This document shows, piece by piece, positions 1-6,422 of a stretch of DNA of 8,334 nucleotides. Made by a program: the position numbers and the translations under genes. Where the stretch lies: NCBI GenBank assembly GCA_964550915.1, contig CAZKBY010000122.1, positions 1 to 8,334 of the forward strand, given 5' to 3'. Every line of letters starts with the position of its first letter. Positions within the stretch are counted from its first letter, which is position 1. The notes below the pieces were generated by a model. That model worked only from the letters and a program-made list of their open reading frames with translations. It did no database searches and had not been told where the DNA came from. The DNA comes from JARYMI01 sp964550915 (GTDB lineage Bacteria > Acidobacteriota > Aminicenantia > Aminicenantales > UBA8522).

Positions 1-696
1 ATCAAGCGGTGTTAGCCCGCTCGATTGTTCGATTTCCAGGTCAATAACCTGGCCGTTTTTCTGAATTTTGAAATAAATGATTGTCTGAAAGTTCCCCGCA
101 ACCCCCGGGTCAACAAGAGATGTAAACCAGTTGGCCGACACCCTCTCTGTGATAATGTTCAGGTAATAGGTATAGGGAAAATTGGATAGCCCGCCGCCGG
201 GGCCATAGCCGGGTCCTGCGCCTCCTCCAGGACCGCTTCCTCCTCCAATGCGAAGCCCTGTGCCCATCCCCTCGCCTCCACGCTCGGCTTCGGCTGAGCC
301 CCCGCCTGTCTCCCCTATTTTGGTGCTTGACGCTGGCGGAGATTCTGGCTTGGTGATGGCTGCCTTTTTTTCTGCCTTGACCTGAGGTTCCTTTTTTGGC
401 TTTTCTACCGGATGCCTCAAGGAAGATGAAGGTTCCGGGCTGGCTTTCTCGGGAGTGGTCAGTTCTCTGAGCGTTTCTCTTTTAGCCTGAGCGGCCAGGG
501 ACTTGGCTCCAGCTGGCCTTCCATCTCCTCCACCGCCCGGAGCGACGAGGTTGAGGGGAATGTAATGAATCATTCCCCGTTTTGGAGACGTGGGAAGCTT
601 TGGCGAGACAATGACAAAGGTGAATACAGCCAGATGGACGATGAGGGAGGTCCTCACTGCCTTTTTAAAGACGATCTGTTCGGCTGATCCCGTCAT
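1..696 (-). CDS. TonB/TolA-like energy transducer (3' end outside window)
   Basis: Periplasm-spanning protein that should pass energy from the TolQ-TolR motor to the outer membrane; 232 residues are visible and the C-terminus is cut by the window edge. It has a short cytoplasmic N-terminus, one membrane segment (about residues 16-31) and the S-x3-H motif (Ser17, His21) that TonB and TolA use to contact their motor proteins. Next comes a Lys/Pro/Glu-rich linker (about 75-125), a Gly/Pro-rich stretch (about 130-170), and the start of a TonB C-terminal domain (from about 173, with 'SANW' and 'FKIQKNGQVIDLEI'). The ATG overlaps the tolR stop as ATGA, with a weak AGAAG upstream, so translational coupling is likely. 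The position after tolQR suggests the TolA role, while the visible fold is TonB_C type; I leave the symbol blank for that reason. About 25-30 residues are probably missing. Confidence 0.85.
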   Translation of the reverse strand, partial: MTGSAEQIVFKKAVRTSLIVHLAVFTFVIVSPKLPTSPKRGMIHYIPLNLVAPGGGGDGRPAGAKSLAAQAKRETLRELTTPEKASPEPSSSLRHPVEKPKKEPQVKAEKKAAITKPESPPASSTKIGETGGGSAEAERGGEGMGTGLRIGGGSGPGGGAGPGYGPGGGLSNFPYTYYLNIITERVSANWFTSLVDPGVAGNFQTIIYFKIQKNGQVIDLEIEQSSGLTPLD

Positions 697-1145
697 TTTC
701 TTCTGGAGCGTTGGTTGATCTCCTCGAGCTCGGTCAGGAGGCCGACGGTCTCCACCCCTGCTTTCTTAATGATATCGAGTATATCGATAAAAAAACCGTA
801 GGGGATGGCCTCATCGCCTCTAATGAAAACAATTTTCTTTGACTTGCCAGCAAAATATTCCCTCAGCTTCCTGTCTAGCAGGTTGATATTAATGATCGCG
901 TCACCAAAATGAATAAAACGGTCTTTGGTGATGGTGATGATCAGCCCCTCTTCGGCCGGGGCCGACTGTGTCTCGGCCCGCGGAAGGTTGATCCCGATCC
1001 CGGACTGCATAAGCGGCGCCGTGACCATGAAAATAACCAGGAGGACGAGCATGACATCGATGAACGGAGTGACGTTGATTTCTGAGAGAGACGTCCCGAT
1101 CCGGCCTCTCTTGGACGGAGACAAGGACTGCGTTTTAAGCGCCAT
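693..1145 (-). CDS. tolR: TolR (ExbD/TolR family motor protein)
   Basis: Inner-membrane rotor/stator component that uses the proton motive force with TolQ to energise the Tol-Pal system. The 150-residue protein has a short cytoplasmic N-terminus, one membrane helix (about 28-46) and a periplasmic domain (about 65-145). The family signature 'EINVTPFIDVMLVLLVIF' is present; Asp30 in 'FIDVML' matches the essential proton-carrying aspartate of TolR and ExbD. Length is normal for the family. The start ATG lies inside the end of tolQ (11 bp overlap) and the stop overlaps the next ATG by 4 bp. Choosing TolR over ExbD rests mainly on the strongly TolQ-like partner. Confidence 0.93.
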   Translation of the reverse strand: MALKTQSLSPSKRGRIGTSLSEINVTPFIDVMLVLLVIFMVTAPLMQSGIGINLPRAETQSAPAEEGLIITITKDRFIHFGDAIININLLDRKLREYFAGKSKKIVFIRGDEAIPYGFFIDILDIIKKAGVETVGLLTELEEINQRSRRK

Positions 1146-1824
1146 AGAGTCTTTCTGCGATGTTCAAGAATTCAAGGGAGAAATCTTCCATGGCGGTGAT
1201 GAGGTCTTTGATTCGATGGAGGAAATAATTGTACGCGATGACGGCAGGAATGGCGGCAAAGAGGCCGGCGGCTGTGGCGATAAGGGCCTCGGCGATTCCA
1301 GGCGCAACGGCGGTCAGGCTGGCCGAGCGGAAGATTTCGATTTTGATAAAGGTATCCATGATTCCCCAGACTGTTCCGAACAAACCGATGAACGGAGTGA
1401 CGCTGCCCGTCGTGGCCAGAAAGCTCATCATCTTTTCCAGTCGTGAGATCTCGGCATTAGAAGCCCTGATCAAGACACGGCTGAGGTTTTCAAGTTTGGT
1501 CGGATTCGGAGAATTCACCGGGTTGGGGCGCGACAGATGGGAGAGCTCTCTGAATCCAGCCTGGAACAGGAAAACCAGCGGGCTGCCCTGGTATTTTCTG
1601 GCCGCATCGTTGACTTCGGAGAGGTTCTTGCTTTTCCGGAAGGCTTTGAGAAATTTATCTGATTGGGAAAAAGCGGTCTTGATGGTTTTTCTTTTGTAGA
1701 AGATGATGGCCCATGAAAAGATGCTGAAAAAGACAAGGATGAGCAAGACCAATTGGACGATCTGACTTGCTTCGAGGATGTATCTCAGGACATTCATCGT
1801 CGATTCAATAAGTAACATAGGCAT
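1135..1824 (-). CDS. tolQ: TolQ (ExbB/TolQ/MotA family proton channel)
   Basis: Inner-membrane protein that forms the proton channel of the Tol motor around TolR. The 229 residues carry three membrane segments (about 20-42, 134-156, 175-198). Family motifs are clear: 'SIFSWAII' in helix 1, 'GSVTPFIGLFGTVWGI' in helix 2 and 'APGIAEALIATAAGLFAAIPAV' in helix 3. These closely follow E. coli TolQ as I know it, more than ExbB. The start is uncertain: ATG codons lie at 1824, 1818 and 1797 and none has a good Shine-Dalgarno. E. coli TolQ aligns from the third (Met10, 'MNVLRYILEAS'), so the real protein may be 220 residues. It is the first gene of a minus-strand operon with tolR and a TonB/TolA-like gene; tolB and pal may follow outside the window. 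Confidence 0.94.
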   Translation of the reverse strand: MPMLLIESTMNVLRYILEASQIVQLVLLILVFFSIFSWAIIFYKRKTIKTAFSQSDKFLKAFRKSKNLSEVNDAARKYQGSPLVFLFQAGFRELSHLSRPNPVNSPNPTKLENLSRVLIRASNAEISRLEKMMSFLATTGSVTPFIGLFGTVWGIMDTFIKIEIFRSASLTAVAPGIAEALIATAAGLFAAIPAVIAYNYFLHRIKDLITAMEDFSLEFLNIAERLYGA

Positions 1825-1837
1825 GGGTTATTGTCAA
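1809..1837 (-). promoter_or_regulatory. possible promoter for the tolQR operon
   Basis: Read on the minus strand, a perfect TTGACA (1837-1832) is followed after 17 bp by TACTTA (1814-1809), a poor -10 match. If real, transcription would begin near 1802, inside the longest tolQ reading frame, and Met10 at 1797 would be the start. The -35 box is convincing, the -10 is not. Confidence 0.25.
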
Positions 1838-1884
1838 ATAAACGCCTGGCCCCCTGCTCTCGGGGAGTTCTTGTTTATTGACAA
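1831..1884. repeat. compound inverted repeat between tolQ and ktrB
   Basis: The left arm TTGTCAAATAAAC (1831-1843) is matched, with one single-base gap, by the right arm GTTTATTGACAA (1873-1884) on the opposite strand. Inside, CCCC (1851-1854) can pair with GGGG (1862-1865). Each outer arm holds a TTGACA box pointing away from the centre. It may be a regulator binding site, a cruciform, or simply two similar promoters placed back to back. Confidence 0.6.
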
Positions 1885-1906
1885 ATGGTCAGTCAAATTA
1901 TAGATT
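1878..1906 (+). promoter_or_regulatory. likely ktrBA promoter
   Basis: A perfect TTGACA (1878-1883) is followed by TAGATT (1901-1906) after 17 bp; TATAGA (1899-1904) at 15 bp is an alternative -10. The predicted transcript start near 1911-1913 leaves only about 10 bases before the ktrB ATG. Because of this, the upstream in-frame TTG at 1878 cannot be the start of a protein made from this promoter. Confidence 0.55.
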
Positions 1907-1922
1907 TTTGCTTGTTAGTTTG

Positions 1923-3287
1923 ATGAGGAAAAGAAGAGACGCCGTTTCTTTCAGGAAAGAGAGGCATTTCCTGCCGGCTCAGGTTCTGGCCATCAGTTTT
2001 ATCGTTGCCATCCTGGCCGGGACTCTCCTTTTGCTCCTCCCCGTGAGCACGACTTCCGGGCAAATCTCTTTTATCGATGCCCTCTTCACATCAACCTCGG
2101 CCGTCTGTGTCACGGGGTTGATCGTTCGGGACACGCCGACAACTTTCAGCTTTGCGGGTCAGGTCATTATCCTGCTTCTCATCCAGGTCGGCGGGCTTGG
2201 CATTATGACCTTCTCAACCATGATCCTCTTGGCTTCAGGGCGGCGGATTGCCATTACCGACCGGATTCTGGTCCAGGAAGGTTACCAGCCCGGCTTTGCC
2301 TGGGAAATTAAGTCCTTGGTAAAAAATATCTTCCTATTCACTTTCATCATCGAATTTGCCGGCTTTCTTTTGCTTCTTGTCCGGTTTAGGGAAACCCTGC
2401 CCTGGCCGAAAGCCCTTTACTCGAGTCTTTTTCATGCCGTCTCTGCCTTCTGCAACGCCGGATTTTCCTTAAACAGCGACAGCTTGATGTCCTATCGCGG
2501 GGACATCCTGGTGAACGCGACGGTTATCGGATTGATCATTCTTGGCGGTCTCGGGTTTCTTGTCATCAGGGAGATGTCCGGGTTCATTTTCAAATTTTTC
2601 CGGGGAGCGAAGACGCATGTGTCGCTCCATAGCAAGATCGTCCTGTCGATCTCGGCCGCGCTCATCGGCGTCTCTTTTATCATTTTTCTCGGATTGGAAT
2701 GGGACCACTCGTTGAAATTATTCAGTCTCAAAGAAAGGATACTCGCCTCGCTTTTTCAAGTCGTCACACCGCGCACGGCCGGCTTTAACACCGTGGATTT
2801 AACCTCTCTTGGCCCCGCCTCTATTCTCCTTTTGCTCCTCCTGATGTTCATCGGCGCCTCGCCCGGCTCAACCGGCGGCGGCGTGAAGACGAGCACTTTT
2901 GGCGTCGTCCTTGCCTTTATTCGATCTCGCATCGCCGCCAGAGAATCGATCCACCTTTTTTACCGAACGATTCCTCAGGAAAATGTCATCAAAGCTTTCA
3001 CGATTATTTCCCTCTCTTTATGCCTCATCTTCATCAGCTCATTTGTTGTTTGTTTCAGCCAGCCCGGGATTCTGATGAGGGATGTCTTTTTCGAGGTTTT
3101 CTCCGCTTTCGGGACCGTCGGGCTCTCTCTGGGAATCACTCCTCATTTAACGAGCCTCAGCAAGATCTTCCTCATCATAACGATGTACGCCGGCAGAGTG
3201 GGCCCTCTGACGCTTCTCTATGCCTTCAGCCGACGCAAGGCTTTGGGCAAGTTTGAGTATGTTGAAGAAAAGTTGATGATCGGGTAA
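1923..3287 (+). CDS. ktrB: KtrB/TrkH-family potassium uptake pore
   Basis: Integral membrane subunit that conducts potassium inward; it works as a dimer on a KtrA ring. From ATG 1923 it has 454 residues, usual for KtrB. The four pore-loop repeats are visible, each with its filter glycine: 'SAVCVTGL' (Gly65), 'SAFCNAGF' (Gly180), 'TPRTAGFN' (Gly297) and 'SAFGTVGL' (Gly400). The gating loop 'GASPGSTGGGVKTST' (311-325) and the 'GRVGPLTL' motif (424-431) are intact. The reading frame extends upstream to a TTG at 1878, but that TTG is part of a perfect -35 box, so I use the ATG. There is no clear Shine-Dalgarno and the leader is probably very short. ktrA follows after 17 bp. A single-domain partner of 216 residues favours Ktr over Trk; ion preference cannot be read from sequence. 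Confidence 0.93.
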   Translation: MRKRRDAVSFRKERHFLPAQVLAISFIVAILAGTLLLLLPVSTTSGQISFIDALFTSTSAVCVTGLIVRDTPTTFSFAGQVIILLLIQVGGLGIMTFSTMILLASGRRIAITDRILVQEGYQPGFAWEIKSLVKNIFLFTFIIEFAGFLLLLVRFRETLPWPKALYSSLFHAVSAFCNAGFSLNSDSLMSYRGDILVNATVIGLIILGGLGFLVIREMSGFIFKFFRGAKTHVSLHSKIVLSISAALIGVSFIIFLGLEWDHSLKLFSLKERILASLFQVVTPRTAGFNTVDLTSLGPASILLLLLLMFIGASPGSTGGGVKTSTFGVVLAFIRSRIAARESIHLFYRTIPQENVIKAFTIISLSLCLIFISSFVVCFSQPGILMRDVFFEVFSAFGTVGLSLGITPHLTSLSKIFLIITMYAGRVGPLTLLYAFSRRKALGKFEYVEEKLMIG

Positions 3288-3304
3288 AATATGGGATAAT
3301 CAAA

Positions 3305-3955
3305 ATGAAATTTGCCATCATCGGGCTGGGGAGTTTTGGTTCGAACGTCGCCAGGACGCTGTTTGAGCGGGGCCATGAAGTCCTGGCCATTGACAATGAT
3401 AAAGGCAAGATTGAAGAGGCCAAGTCTTTCTCCTCCCATGCTGTGCTGATGGATTCAGCTGACAAGGAAAACCTGGAGGCTGTTGGCGTTCAGGAGATGG
3501 ACGTCGTGGTCGTCAGCTTGGGGCCGGAAATGGAGGCTTCGATTCTGACCGTCCTCCACCTTCATGAGCTCGGCATCAAGCGGATTGTGGCCAAGGCATT
3601 GACCGAAGACCACGCCAAAATCCTGGACGCTGTCGGCGCCACAGAAGTGATCTATCCTGAAAAGGATATGGCCATCCGGACAGCCCTCAAGCTGACCAGC
3701 CCTAATATCCTGGAATGTCTCCCGCTCCTGTCGGGAATAAGCATTCAGGAAATTGCCCCCCCGGAGAAGTTCATCGGTAAAAGCCTGAAGGAGCTTGACC
3801 TCCGCAACAAGTTTGGAGTCCAGGTGATCGCCATCCGCGAACTCATCCCCGAGCGGACGGTCTACGTGCCGAAAGCCGACTTCGTCATCAAAGACAGCGA
3901 TATCCTCATCGTCATGGGGGATGAAAAAAAGTTAGAAAAGCTGATGTCCCTCTGA
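3305..3955 (+). CDS. ktrA: KtrA/TrkA-family potassium channel regulator (RCK protein)
   Basis: Cytosolic gating subunit that forms a ring under KtrB and senses nucleotides (ATP/ADP in studied KtrA proteins). The 216 residues hold an N-terminal Rossmann RCK domain (about 1-130) with the glycine motif 'GLGSFG' (7-12) and the acidic pocket 'AIDNDK' (Asp30, Asp32), then an RCK_C domain (about 136-216). One RCK_N plus one RCK_C is the KtrA layout; TrkA has two of each. It directly follows ktrB and surely shares its transcript. A weak GGGAT lies about 8 bases before the ATG. Whether RCK_C binds c-di-AMP, as in Firmicutes, cannot be judged. The gene ends 9 bp before the stop of the convergent helicase gene and no terminator hairpin is visible. 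Confidence 0.93.
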   Translation: MKFAIIGLGSFGSNVARTLFERGHEVLAIDNDKGKIEEAKSFSSHAVLMDSADKENLEAVGVQEMDVVVVSLGPEMEASILTVLHLHELGIKRIVAKALTEDHAKILDAVGATEVIYPEKDMAIRTALKLTSPNILECLPLLSGISIQEIAPPEKFIGKSLKELDLRNKFGVQVIAIRELIPERTVYVPKADFVIKDSDILIVMGDEKKLEKLMSL

Positions 3956-3964
3956 TGGAGCGGA

Positions 3965-6313
3965 CTACTCGAGAAGCCTCCTGAGAATCTCCTGGGCCAC
4001 CTGTTTGGCCTGTTTTCCGGTCTCCCTGGATGGCCCGACGCAGGAGGGGCATCCCTCCCGGCAAGGGCAAACCGTTATCGTTTTCAGACAGTGCTGGAGT
4101 AGAGTTTTTTCTAATTCGAAGAGAGCCGGGCTCAGCCCGATGCCGCCAGGATAATTATCATAGATGAAGATATTCGGCTCGAAATCCGGCTCCATAAAGA
4201 CGGGTTGATTTTCGGGGGAGGCAAGCTTAAGGGGAATGTCTCGCGGCGGAACGGACTCGCCGGTCAAGTTGTCCCCGAGGGAAACGCCCACATCATGGAG
4301 GTCGCACATCATGAAAAGAGGGGAGACGTGGTGAATGAGGTAAGCCAGGCCGAATATGCCGTTTATTTTCTCGTCCGAGGAAAAGGGCAGGCTTTGGATG
4401 AGAAAAGCTGGTATGGTCAGCCAGTAGGCCGTTGTGTGCATCTCGTTCTGGGGCAGGCTGAGGTTACCGGCGCCGACATTCTCCATCGTGAAAAATTTTA
4501 TTTTCTTGAACCCGACGACTTGGGTGGCGACATGGACCTCGCCGTGGGAAACCTGGCAGCGGCCAAGCTTTTTCCTGTCAAAGACATCAAGAATCTTGAT
4601 CTTCGTGTAATCGATGGCATCAGTGAAGTAATCGACGTCCGTTTTTTTGACATGGGCCTTCCTCTGGTCAAAATCTAACTTTTCCACGAAATACTGTTCC
4701 CCTTCGCACATGTAGATAGCCTTAGGGTGGAGGGTGGTCAGGGCGGAGGAGAAATCGACTTCAGCAATAGCTTTAGTTTCCCGGGTCTTATCCACAACCA
4801 CGAAATTATCAGAGCTGATGCTGCGCAGGCTGACTCCGTCCGCCGGGTAGGCATCTGATGTCCAGTACCACTTTTCTTTGGAATGGTGGAGAAGCTTCTC
4901 CTCTTCCAAGAATCTGAGAATTTCGGCGATGTCCACCCGACCAAATTTTTCTCCATCGCTGAAGGGGAGCTCGAAGGAAGCGCACTCGATATGGCTGACC
5001 AGAATGGACAGGTTATCTGGGTTGATCAGAGCTTTCTCGGGGCTTTTGGAGAAAAAGTAATCGGGATGGTTGACGATGAATTGATCGAGAGGCGAACTTG
5101 AAGCGACAAGCACAGCGGCGGATTTGCCTGTTTTGCGGCCCGCCCGGCCAGCCCTCTGCCAGGTGCTGGCGATCGTTCCAGGGTAACCGGCCAGCACGGC
5201 CACATCAAGGCTGCCGATATCGATGCCAAGCTCAAGGGCGTTGGTAGAGACGACCCCGAGAATTCTTCCCTCGCGCAAGCCCTTTTCGATCTCCCGCCTT
5301 TTGAGAGGCAAGTAGCCTCCCCGGTAGCCGCGAATCAGTCCTTCGTCCTGGATTGTCTTCTCGATTTCCTCCTTGAGATAGGTCAGAAGAACTTCAGTGT
5401 TCAGCCGGCTCTGGGCGAAGACGATCGTCTGGAGGTTATTCTTCAGGAAGACGGCTGCGACACGTCGCGATTCGTTGATGAAAGACCGGCGGATACCCAG
5501 GAATTGATTGACCACTGGAGGAGTATAAAAAATAAAATACTTTTCCCCCCGCGGAGCGCCGTTGTTGTCGACCAGAGTGACAGACTCTTCAACCATTTTC
5601 TCGGCCATCTCGACGGGATTGGCGATGGTGGCGGTCGAGAGGATGAATTGGGGGGAAGACCCATAGAAAGCAGCGATCCTCTTTAACCGCCTGAGGACAT
5701 TGGCCAGATGGCTGCCGAAGATTCCGCGGTAGTTGTGAAGCTCATCGATGATAATGTACTTGAGGTTTTTGAATAGATTGATCCACTTGGTGTGATGGGG
5801 CAGGATGCCGGTGTGGAGCATGTCGGGGTTGGTTAGGATGATCTGGCCAACGCTGCGGATAGCTTTGCGGGCATCTTGGGGGGTATCGCCGTCATAGGTG
5901 AAAACCCTGATGCCTTCGGGAAGAAAGTCGATGATCTCGTCAAGCTCAGCTCTTTGGTCCTGGGAGAGAGCTTTCGTCGGAAAAAGATAGATCGCCCTGC
6001 TCGACGGCTCTGAGAGAATCGTATTGAGGACAGGAAGGTTATAGCAGAGCGTCTTGCCGGAGGCGGTGGGCGTGACGACAACAATGTGTTTTCCTTCATG
6101 GAGAAGGTCCCACGACGTTCGCTGATGGGAGTAAAGCTTCAGATACCCTTTCCGCTCGAGGGCCTGGCGGAGGATGGGGTGAAGGCTCGCAGGGTAGTCA
6201 GCATAGATGCCTTCCTGGGCGGGAACGTGTTTGATGGCCCGGATGGAATCCTCTTTAAGGCCCATCTCGTTCAAGATACGCAGGGAATTGAGGAGATTGT
6301 CTTCTCTCGCCAT
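3965..6313 (-). CDS. DExH-box helicase of the YprA/MrfA family with C-terminal four-cysteine motif
   Basis: Superfamily 2 DNA helicase, 782 residues. Motifs in order: Gln64 of a Q-like motif, Walker A 'TPTASGKT' (81-88), the DExH box 'DELH' (190-193), 'STAT' (226-229), 'STNALELGIDIG' (356-367) and 'QRAGRAGR' (386-393). After the motor, 'NHPDYFFSKSPEKALINPDN' (415-434) is typical of YprA/MrfA proteins. The tail has the DUF1998-type zinc site, with Cys749, 751, 755 and 758 in 'CPCREGCPSC', preceded by 'YDNYPGGIGLS'. In Bacillus subtilis MrfA acts with the exonuclease MrfB in mitomycin repair independently of UvrABC; that role here is inferred from family only, and no mrfB-like gene is in the window. 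The ATG has an AAGG 11 bases upstream and a likely promoter ahead. The gene is divergent from uvrA and convergent with ktrA. Family confidence is high; orthology with MrfA is moderate. Confidence 0.9.
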   Translation of the reverse strand: MAREDNLLNSLRILNEMGLKEDSIRAIKHVPAQEGIYADYPASLHPILRQALERKGYLKLYSHQRTSWDLLHEGKHIVVVTPTASGKTLCYNLPVLNTILSEPSSRAIYLFPTKALSQDQRAELDEIIDFLPEGIRVFTYDGDTPQDARKAIRSVGQIILTNPDMLHTGILPHHTKWINLFKNLKYIIIDELHNYRGIFGSHLANVLRRLKRIAAFYGSSPQFILSTATIANPVEMAEKMVEESVTLVDNNGAPRGEKYFIFYTPPVVNQFLGIRRSFINESRRVAAVFLKNNLQTIVFAQSRLNTEVLLTYLKEEIEKTIQDEGLIRGYRGGYLPLKRREIEKGLREGRILGVVSTNALELGIDIGSLDVAVLAGYPGTIASTWQRAGRAGRKTGKSAAVLVASSSPLDQFIVNHPDYFFSKSPEKALINPDNLSILVSHIECASFELPFSDGEKFGRVDIAEILRFLEEEKLLHHSKEKWYWTSDAYPADGVSLRSISSDNFVVVDKTRETKAIAEVDFSSALTTLHPKAIYMCEGEQYFVEKLDFDQRKAHVKKTDVDYFTDAIDYTKIKILDVFDRKKLGRCQVSHGEVHVATQVVGFKKIKFFTMENVGAGNLSLPQNEMHTTAYWLTIPAFLIQSLPFSSDEKINGIFGLAYLIHHVSPLFMMCDLHDVGVSLGDNLTGESVPPRDIPLKLASPENQPVFMEPDFEPNIFIYDNYPGGIGLSPALFELEKTLLQHCLKTITVCPCREGCPSCVGPSRETGKQAKQVAQEILRRLLE

Positions 6314-6333
6314 CGAATCAGAAGCCTTGACTC

Positions 6334-6362
6334 ATCGTACCTGATAACAAGGAAACGGTCAA
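6334..6362 (-). promoter_or_regulatory. likely promoter of the helicase gene
   Basis: On the minus strand, TTGACC (6362-6357) is separated by 17 bp from TACGAT (6339-6334). This matches the sigma-70 consensus at 5 of 6 and 4 of 6 positions. Transcription would start near 6327, giving a leader of roughly 13 bases before the ATG at 6313. Confidence 0.5.
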
Positions 6363-6391
6363 TGCCTTGCTGATGTCAGATGGTTCCTTGT
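6347..6391. repeat. inverted repeat spanning the divergent helicase/uvrA promoters
   Basis: ACAAGGAA (6347-6354) is repeated in inverted form as TTCCTTGT (6384-6391), with 29 bp between. The left arm lies in the spacer of the helicase promoter and the right arm overlaps the uvrA -35 box. Two more CCTTG pentamers lie at 6325-6329 and 6365-6369. It could be a shared operator, but an 8 bp match over such a gap may be chance. I do not recognise a LexA box of the E. coli or Bacillus type here. Confidence 0.3.
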
Positions 6392-6416
6392 GAAGAAAGG
6401 GGAAGCGCGTTAAAAT
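6388..6416 (+). promoter_or_regulatory. likely uvrA promoter, predicting a leaderless transcript
   Basis: TTGTGA (6388-6393) is followed after 17 bp by TAAAAT (6411-6416), which match consensus at 4 of 6 and 5 of 6 positions. Seven bases after the -10 box is the A of the uvrA ATG at 6423, so the message may have no 5' leader. The AGGGGAA at 6398-6404 is too far (about 18 bases) to be a normal Shine-Dalgarno. Confidence 0.5.
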
Positions 6417-6422
6417 AGAAAC

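Noticed and set aside
925..1446. 173-codon plus-strand open frame across tolR and tolQ
   Set aside because: Antisense to two well-supported membrane proteins and has no recognisable content.
1838..1877. Intrinsic terminator or riboswitch upstream of ktrB
   Set aside because: The CCCC/GGGG pair is short and has no T-run, and the region lies upstream of the predicted transcript start, so no leader RNA would contain it. The remaining leader is too short for a ydaO-type switch.
1878..1922. N-terminal extension of ktrB from a TTG start
   Set aside because: The TTG is part of a perfect TTGACA box and the likely -10 box lies inside the extension; KtrB proteins do not need these 15 residues.
4205..4678. 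157-codon plus-strand open frame within the helicase gene
   Set aside because: It lies opposite the helicase C-terminal half, which is conserved in family terms; no motif or ribosome site supports it.
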